The notes under the pieces: model-generated
Database searches by the model: none
What the model was told of the DNA's origin: nothing
The model's input: only the letters and a program-made list of their open reading frames with translations
Translations under genes and position numbers: made by a program
In this document: positions 59,701-64,000 of the stretch, in pieces
Position numbering within the stretch: the stretch's first letter is position 1
How the letters are laid out: every line of letters starts with the position of its first letter
From: Accumulibacter sp964420975
Lineage (GTDB): Bacteria > Pseudomonadota > Gammaproteobacteria > Burkholderiales > Rhodocyclaceae
Length of the DNA stretch: 64,000 nucleotides
Reading direction: 5' to 3'
Assembly (NCBI GenBank): GCA_964420975.1
Contig: CAYQVH010000003.1
Span: 62,001-126,000, forward strand

Positions 59701-59913
59701 ATCGTAGGTCGCCAGAAACGCGTCGATACCGCCGCTGCGCAACCGTTGTTCGCGGACGCTACGCACCAGCGGCGCGGCGCGCGCTCGAATGCCCAGTTCT
59801 TCCGACGGGGAGAATCGAGCCAAGGCGATCAGTTCATCGACGACCGCATCCTCGTCGATGCGCAGATAGTCCCGTAAGCGTTGGCGGAGGTCTGTAGCTG
59901 GGGCGACGGTCAT
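56770..59913 (-). CDS. putA: Bifunctional proline dehydrogenase / L-glutamate gamma-semialdehyde dehydrogenase PutA
   Basis: About 1047 residues. Proline dehydrogenase (FAD) domain at about 80-480 with RLCKGAYWDAEIK (near 350) and EYQRLHGMGEELYDQI; aldehyde dehydrogenase domain from about 540 with VCISPWNFPLAIFVGQIAAA, ETGGQNALI (Glu) and the catalytic cysteine in FNSAGQRCSALR (near 831). It oxidises proline to glutamate with channelled intermediate. It lacks the N-terminal ribbon-helix-helix of E. coli PutA and any long C-terminal extension, so it is not a self-repressor; control probably comes from the GntR regulator upstream. I chose the ATG at 59913 with a GGAGA site. Placed between the binding-protein and permease genes. 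Confidence 0.95.
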   Translation of the reverse strand: MTVAPATDLRQRLRDYLRIDEDAVVDELIALARFSPSEELGIRARAAPLVRSVREQRLRSGGIDAFLATYDLSSREGVVLMCLAEALLRIPDAETVDRLIRDKIGSTEWEKRLGSSHSTFVNAGTWALMLTGRIVNLDNHDRNLRGTLKRLVARAGEPVIRQAVTTAMRILGRQFVMGRTIDEALERSRSAEASGYRHSFDMLGESARTTADALRYFESYSQAIAAIGQAAAGRPEFAAPSISIKLSALHPRYEVAKAERVRRELVPAVKALALTAKARNVGFTIDAEEVDRLELSLDLIEALAMDSELATWNGLGLAVQAYQKRALPLLDWLAHLAHRAHRRLMVRLCKGAYWDAEIKLAQERGLSDYPVFTRKVSSDVSYLACARRLFADPVAFYPAFATHNAHTLAAVAELAISAGGSDEWEYQRLHGMGEELYDQIVGDDKWGRPCRVYAPVGSHEDLLAYLVRRLLENGANSSFVNRIADATLPIDALIGDPVEKAASLPRKRQTRIPLPSALFGAERANSEGPDMNDQPTLDELSSAIRRSALVSYTAAPLIGGRPVGKTSRPVCSPSDRREVVGQVVEARVEDVAVAMSLAAAAFPAWEATPARERAAILDGAADILQGRLPELLALIVREGGRTQADAVAEVREAIDFCRYYAAQAREKFAEPLLLPGPTGERNTLGLHGRGVFVCISPWNFPLAIFVGQIAAALAAGNCVVAKPAEQTPLVAALAVEFLHTAGVPADVLAFLPGDGHIGAALVAHRECAGVAFTGSTEVARLIARTLADKDGPIVPLVAETGGQNALIADSSALPEQVVRDVVASAFNSAGQRCSALRVLFVQSDIADKVCQMLAGAMQELRIGNPAEIATDVGPVIDDAAREVLEAHASWLDGFALPIHRCSLDEEATRYGTFFAPRAYEIDRLSRLSREIFGPILHVVRWRAEELDQVCEAITRTGYGLTLGIHSRIDETIQRITRRLRVGNTYVNRNLIGAVVGVQPFGGEGLSGTGPKAGGPHYLYRFACERTLSVDTTAAGGNAGLMALDADD

Positions 59914-60019
59914 GCGGTCGTAGGTCTCCGAGAAGAAGCGACTGCAACGGTCTTGTCGGTCGTCGACAGAGCCACGAGGCCGGATCGACCCGTGGCGCGG
60001 AGGGTATTTCCCGCCTGGC

Positions 60020-60047
60020 CCGGGCCGCGTCACACGGCGCGACCCGG
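60020..60047 (-). terminator. Hairpin between binding-protein gene and putA
   Basis: Stem of about 10 bases (ccgggccgcg at 60020-60029 against gcgcgacccgg at 60037-60047, one mismatch) just after the binding-protein stop, without a U-tract. Such hairpins often stabilise the binding-protein mRNA or attenuate the downstream genes. The rest of the 146-base gap holds no gene. Confidence 0.45.
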
Positions 60048-60059
60048 AACGGTAGCGGC

Positions 60060-61157
60060 TTATTTCTTCACATAGTCGTACTTGCCATCCTTCCACTGGT
60101 AGACCACGAAAGCCGGCGCCGAACTGTTGCCGTTGGCGTCAAACGACAACTTGCCGATAACCGTGTCGAAGGCTCCGCCGCGCAAGGATTTTTCGAGGTC
60201 GGCGTACTTCGTGCTCTTCGCTTTGCTTGCCGCCTGGTCGAAGAGCTGGAAGGCCGCATAAGCGTAGAGGACGTATCCTTCAGGCTCGACCTTCGCGTCC
60301 TGGAATTTCTTAACCACGTTCGCCGCGTTTGGGTTCTTGCGCGCATCGGGGCCGAAGGTAAACAGCACGTTGTTGGCTTCGGCGCCGGCAGCCGTTGCCA
60401 GCTCGGAGTTCGACATCGTGTCCCCACCCATCACTGTCAGCTTGAGACCCGCCTGCTGCGCCTGGCGGAGAATCAGTGCGACTTCGGTGTGGTAGCCACC
60501 AAAGGCGAGGACCTCGACGCCGGCCGACTTCAATTTGCTGACCAGCCCAGAATAGTCCTTCTCTCCCGCCGTGATCGACTCGCGCAACGCCGGCTTGACG
60601 CCTTTGGCCTCCATCGCTTTCGCCGTTTCATCGGCGAGACCTTTGCCGTAGGCGCTCTTGTCGTCGACGACGGCGATCTTCTTGCCCTTGAACTTCTCGG
60701 CGAGATAGGCGCCGGCAACCTGTCCCTGTTGATCGTCGCGGCCGGCAATGGCGAAGAGGTTCTTCAGCCCGCGATCGGTCACCTTGGGGTTGGTGGAGAC
60801 GGTCACCATCGGGATCTGCGCCTCGTTGTAGACGTCGGACGCCGGGATGGTCGACGACGAGCACCAGTGCCCATGCATGAAGACGATCTTCTTGTTGACC
60901 ATGGTGTTGGCCACCGCGACCGCCTGTTTCGGGTCGCACGCGTCGTCGCCCACCTCGAGTTTCAGTTTCTGACCCAGAACCCCCCCTTTGGCGTTGATGT
61001 CGGCAATCGCCATGTCGGCGCCCTTCCTAATTTGGTCGCCCGCCGACGCGTACTGTCCGGTCATCGGACCGGCAATGGCGACCGGATGATCGGCCCTGGC
61101 GTTAATGGCGGCCAAAGCAAGCACGCTGAAGCCGGCGGCCAGTATCGGTTGGTTCAT
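60060..61157 (-). CDS. LIV-type ABC transporter substrate-binding protein
   Basis: 365 residues. Signal peptide at 1-22 (ILAAGFSVLALAAINARA), mature protein from DHPVAIAGPMTGQYASAGDQ. Periplasmic binding protein type I (Leu/Ile/Val fold) with ADMAIADINAKGGVLGQKLK, IPMVTVSTNPKVTDRG, DKSAYGKGLADETAKAM and GVEVLAFGGYHTEVALILRQ. It delivers substrate to LivHMGF. The ATG overlaps the GntR stop as ATGA and has an AAAGGAGG site. The ligand may be proline, from the putA next door; not provable from sequence. Confidence 0.93.
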   Translation of the reverse strand: MNQPILAAGFSVLALAAINARADHPVAIAGPMTGQYASAGDQIRKGADMAIADINAKGGVLGQKLKLEVGDDACDPKQAVAVANTMVNKKIVFMHGHWCSSSTIPASDVYNEAQIPMVTVSTNPKVTDRGLKNLFAIAGRDDQQGQVAGAYLAEKFKGKKIAVVDDKSAYGKGLADETAKAMEAKGVKPALRESITAGEKDYSGLVSKLKSAGVEVLAFGGYHTEVALILRQAQQAGLKLTVMGGDTMSNSELATAAGAEANNVLFTFGPDARKNPNAANVVKKFQDAKVEPEGYVLYAYAAFQLFDQAASKAKSTKYADLEKSLRGGAFDTVIGKLSFDANGNSSAPAFVVYQWKDGKYDYVKK

Positions 61158-61846
61158 TTGAATCCTCCTTTGTGACGGTGGTTGTTAAGGTAACTGACTA
61201 GGGACGCACCCGCGTCGAGCACGTGCGCGCGAGTGAGTTCTGCCGCCGCTTCGGGGTCCCGGCGGTCGAAGGCGGCGAGAATTTCGGTGTGTTCGCGTTG
61301 AGTTTTCGGCATCTCATCGGTGACCGAGAGGAGGGCGCGAACGTAGCGCTCGACCTTGTTGTACAAGGAACGAATCTCGATCAGAAGAATCGGGCGGCAA
61401 GCGGCGGCGTACAGCGTCGAATGGAAGAGCCAGTTCAGCTCCCCCCAGCGCGTTGCGTCGCTCGCTGCTGAAAAATCGACGAGGTACTTGCGCGCTTCGT
61501 CAATCGCCTGCTTGCCGATCAGAGGGGCCGACAAGCGCGCAGCTCGCGCTTCGAGCAAGGCACGAATCTCCATGTACTCCTCGATTTCGGCCGCCGACAA
61601 GGTGGCGACGATGGCGCCCCGATGACGAAGAAAGGTGACTAGTCCTTTCGCCTCGAGATGTTTCAAGGCTTCGCGAACCGGGATCTTGCTGACATGAAAA
61701 TGGCTGGCGATTTCGTCCTGGCGCAACAGTTCTCCCGCCGGAAGTGCGCCGTCGACGATGGCCTTCTTCAGCGTCTGCGCGATATGGTCCGAAGCACTCA
61801 GGCGAGGGACTTTCTGTGCAGCAATCTGATCCAGGGCAGAGGACAT
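61154..61846 (-). CDS. GntR-family (FadR/FCD) transcriptional regulator
   Basis: About 230 residues. Winged helix at about 18-85 (ASDHIAQTLKKAIVDGALPA, HVSKIPVREALKHLEAKGL) and an all-helical FCD ligand domain (about 95-222, IEEYMEIRALLEARAARL). It probably represses the operon it heads: binding protein, putA, livHMGF and the DMT gene. I chose the ATG at 61846; longer frames run into non-coding sequence. A perfect palindrome lies 22 bases upstream. Confidence 0.9.
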   Translation of the reverse strand: MSSALDQIAAQKVPRLSASDHIAQTLKKAIVDGALPAGELLRQDEIASHFHVSKIPVREALKHLEAKGLVTFLRHRGAIVATLSAAEIEEYMEIRALLEARAARLSAPLIGKQAIDEARKYLVDFSAASDATRWGELNWLFHSTLYAAACRPILLIEIRSLYNKVERYVRALLSVTDEMPKTQREHTEILAAFDRRDPEAAAELTRAHVLDAGASLVSYLNNHRHKGGFK

Positions 61847-61867
61847 GCGTTGCGCAGAGCCTTTCGA

Positions 61868-61883
61868 ATATCGTATACGATAT
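61868..61883. promoter_or_regulatory. Palindromic operator of the GntR regulator
   Basis: Perfect 16-base palindrome atatcgtatacgatat, centred on GTATAC, 22 bases before the regulator start. FadR-type GntR proteins bind short palindromes of this form, so autoregulation of the operon is likely. It overlaps the AT-rich core promoter region. Confidence 0.65.
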
Positions 61884-62093
61884 AAACGAGGCGCGACCAT
61901 ACCGTTGGTTAGCGGGGATTGCAAGCTGCAGTGCAACATGAAGACGGACGGAGCGGCGGGCGGATCGCCTGATTCCACTGCGAACGGCGACAAACCCCAC
62001 TCGTCGTTGCCGCTGCGCTCGCGCAGCGACGAGAGGCGATGCCTGAGAACTATTCGTCCGGCGTTTGCCGGCGACCGGTAAAATCCCTCCCTT

Positions 62094-64000
62094 ATGGATC
62101 GTATTCGCCAGGTCGCCGAGTCACCGGCAGCGCGCAACCTTTTTTCTCACCGCAAGTTCTGGGCGAGCCGCTTTGGTCCGGCGCCGTTCCTGCCGATGTC
62201 GCGTTCCGAAATGGAGGCCCTGGGTTGGGATTCGTGTGACGTCCTCATCGTCACCGGCGACGCCTACGTCGATCACCCGAGTTTCGGCATGGCGCTCATC
62301 GGCCGCCTGCTCGAAGCGCAGGGCTTCAGGGTGGGCATCATCAGTCAGCCGGACTGGCGTTCGGCCAGTGACTTTCGCGCACTCGGGCGGCCGAACCTTT
62401 TTTTCGGCGTGACGGCTGGCAACATGGACTCGATGGTCAATCGCTACACGGCCGATCGCAAGCCGCGGTCGGACGATGCGTACACCGCCAACGGCGAAGC
62501 CAATCGCCGCCCTGATCGTGCCGTCGTCGTCTACGCGCAACGTTGTCGCGAGGCGTATCCTGGCGTCGGCGTCGTGATCGGATCGATCGAAGCCAGCCTG
62601 CGCCGGATCGCGCACTACGACTACTGGTCGGATCGCGTCCGGCGCTCGGTGCTGCCCGATTCTAAGGCCGACCTGCTGATTTTCGGCAACGCCGAACGCG
62701 CGATCGTCGAACTGGCTCACCGGCTGGCTGCCGGGCAGCGGATTGACGCCGTCCGAGACCTGCGCGGTACCGCGTTCATGGTCCCACACGGATGGCTCCC
62801 TGCTGCGGACTGGACGGAAGTCGACTCGACGACCGTCGACACGCCGGGAGCGCTTATCCGTCATCCCGATCCCTATCTCGGTTTACCGGAGACGAGTCAC
62901 AGCGGCGCGTGTGGCGAGCCGGGGACGGTGGCGGCGACGCCGATGCGCGTGCAACTGCACGCGCGCATGCCGAAACTGGACCGCTCCCGAACCGCGATCC
63001 GCTTACCGGCGTACGAACAGGTGCGCGACGATCCGGTGCTCTACGCGCATGCCTCGCGTACTTTTCATCTCGAGTCGAATCCGGGCAACGCGCGAGCGTT
63101 GATCCAGGCCCACGGTGAACGCGACGTGTGGCTCAATCCTCCGCCGCTGCCGCTGTCCAGCGCGGAAATGGACGGAATCTACGGAGCGCCGTTTCAGCGC
63201 CGTCCGCATCCGCGCTATGGAGAGGCGAAGATTCCCGCCTACGAAATGATCCGTTTTTCCGTCAACATCATGCGCGGATGTTTCGGGGGGTGCACCTTTT
63301 GCTCAATCACCGAGCACGAGGGGCGGATTATCCAGAGTCGTTCCGAGTCGTCGATCTTGCGCGAGATCGAAGAAATTCGCGACAAGACCCCCGGGTTCAC
63401 CGGTGTCGTCTCCGACCTTGGCGGGCCAACGGCCAACATGTACCGCCTGGCGTGCCGTGATTCTCGCATCGAGGCGGCGTGTCGGCGTCTTTCGTGCGTT
63501 TTCCCCGGTATCTGCGAGAACTTGAACACCGACCACTCGGCGCTCACCCGGCTCTACCGCAAGGCGCGCTCGGTGCCGGGAGTGAAGAAGGTGCTGATCG
63601 GCTCCGGTTTGCGTTACGACCTCGCGGTGCGCGACCCGGACTACGTGCGCGAGCTGGTGACTCATCACGTCGGCGGCTACCTGAAGATTGCACCGGAGCA
63701 CAGCGAGGACGGACCGCTGGCGCACATGATGAAACCTGGAATCGGCGCCTACGACCGATTCCAGGCGATGTTCGAAAAGTTCTCGCGCGAGGCGGGCAAG
63801 GAACAGTACCTGATTCCTTACTTCATCGCCGCGCACCCGGGAACGCGCGACGAGGACATGCTCAATCTGGCGCTTTGGCTTAAACGCCACCGCTTTCGTC
63901 CCGACCAGGTGCAGACCTTTCTGCCGACGCCGCTGGCGTTGGCGACCGCGATGTACCATTCGCGGCGGAACCCGCTGCAAAAGCTGGCTCGCCACTCGAA
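62094..64000 (+). CDS. ygiQ: YgiQ-family radical SAM protein, 3' truncated by window
   Basis: About 635 residues visible of some 700-770. The N-terminus (FGPAPFLPMSRSEMEALGWD with a similar start in E. coli YgiQ), DAYVDHPSFGMALIGRLLEA, FFGVTAGNMDSMVNRYTADR and IEASLRRIAHYDYWSD match the UPF0313 family. The [4Fe-4S] site is RGCFGGCTFCS (Cys396, Cys400, Cys403). The reaction is unknown. The ATG at 62094 has no Shine-Dalgarno sequence and a TAAAAT only 10 bases before it. Divergent from the GntR operon; the 247-base gap also has a hairpin at 62000-62033. Confidence 0.93.
   Translation, partial: MDRIRQVAESPAARNLFSHRKFWASRFGPAPFLPMSRSEMEALGWDSCDVLIVTGDAYVDHPSFGMALIGRLLEAQGFRVGIISQPDWRSASDFRALGRPNLFFGVTAGNMDSMVNRYTADRKPRSDDAYTANGEANRRPDRAVVVYAQRCREAYPGVGVVIGSIEASLRRIAHYDYWSDRVRRSVLPDSKADLLIFGNAERAIVELAHRLAAGQRIDAVRDLRGTAFMVPHGWLPAADWTEVDSTTVDTPGALIRHPDPYLGLPETSHSGACGEPGTVAATPMRVQLHARMPKLDRSRTAIRLPAYEQVRDDPVLYAHASRTFHLESNPGNARALIQAHGERDVWLNPPPLPLSSAEMDGIYGAPFQRRPHPRYGEAKIPAYEMIRFSVNIMRGCFGGCTFCSITEHEGRIIQSRSESSILREIEEIRDKTPGFTGVVSDLGGPTANMYRLACRDSRIEAACRRLSCVFPGICENLNTDHSALTRLYRKARSVPGVKKVLIGSGLRYDLAVRDPDYVRELVTHHVGGYLKIAPEHSEDGPLAHMMKPGIGAYDRFQAMFEKFSREAGKEQYLIPYFIAAHPGTRDEDMLNLALWLKRHRFRPDQVQTFLPTPLALATAMYHSRRNPLQKLARHS

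Noticed and set aside
57697..59877. Long plus-strand reading frame opposite putA
   Set aside because: Antisense shadow of PutA; Arg/Gly-rich, no recognisable family.
1..64000. tRNA, rRNA, CRISPR arrays, prophage or integrase genes, replication origin
   Set aside because: None recognised; intergenic gaps are short and the only mobile-element trace is the broken transposase at 18763-19144.

Overview
This is a GC-rich, gene-dense chromosomal segment of a Gram-negative proteobacterium, most likely a betaproteobacterium near Rhodocyclales (Candidatus Accumulibacter or a relative). I infer this from gene content only: lptD-surA-pdxA-rsmA, minCDE, amgK-murU, a PhaI/PhaF-type phasin with a PhaD-like regulator, form I RuBisCO with cbbQO, and the tkt-gap-pyk-fba-purC order. 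No rRNA, tRNA, CRISPR array, prophage or intact mobile element was seen.

Layout. 1-5.3 kb: the end of an ABC exporter, then two regulator-centred loci. A LysR gene and a MocR/PdxR-type gene each stand divergent to a small DUF2917 gene, and the first locus also carries a glutathione S-transferase. 5.4-9.6 kb: an XRE-like protein, dksA, and rpsO-pnp, with a clear promoter and two good terminators. 9.6-13.2 kb, minus strand: fatty acyl-CoA reductase, ProQ-domain protein, an unknown protein and mobA, closely packed. 13.3-18.4 kb: phasin, patatin-like lipase, PhaD-like TetR regulator, TPR protein and a wax ester synthase/DGAT. With the reductase this forms an apparent neutral-lipid (wax ester) and granule locus. 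18.4-19.15 kb: a scar of two broken genes, an ISKra4-like transposase N-terminus with an in-frame TGA and a frameshifted type III restriction helicase-like fragment. 19.3-23 kb: a phenylacetate-CoA ligase-like enzyme and the exported DUF3300/DUF2950 pair. 23.1-29.3 kb, minus strand: minCDE, then amgK-murU-pepP-ubiH as an overlapping chain. 29.4-35.4 kb: lptD-surA-pdxA-rsmA. 35.4-46.6 kb, minus strand: xth, a DUF4124-glutaredoxin protein, prlC, DUF2189 protein, purC, fba, pyk, gap, tkt. 46.8-51.8 kb: cbbL-cbbS-cbbQ-cbbO, divergent from tkt across one AT-rich control region. 52-61.8 kb, minus strand: a FadR-type GntR regulator with a perfect palindromic operator, a LIV-type binding protein, putA, livHMGF and an EamA transporter. 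62.1 kb to the end: ygiQ, cut by the window edge.

How the genes work together. The carbon block pairs RuBisCO and its CbbQO activase with enzymes shared by glycolysis and the Calvin cycle (tkt, gap, fba); pgk, phosphoribulokinase and cbbR are not here. The 11-18 kb block looks able to reduce acyl-CoA to fatty alcohol, esterify it, coat granules and mobilise stored lipid. The 52-62 kb block looks like a proline (or related amino acid) uptake and oxidation operon, because putA sits between the binding-protein gene and the permease genes. Most starts rest on Shine-Dalgarno sequences and on overlap with the upstream gene; uncertain ones are noted in the entries.
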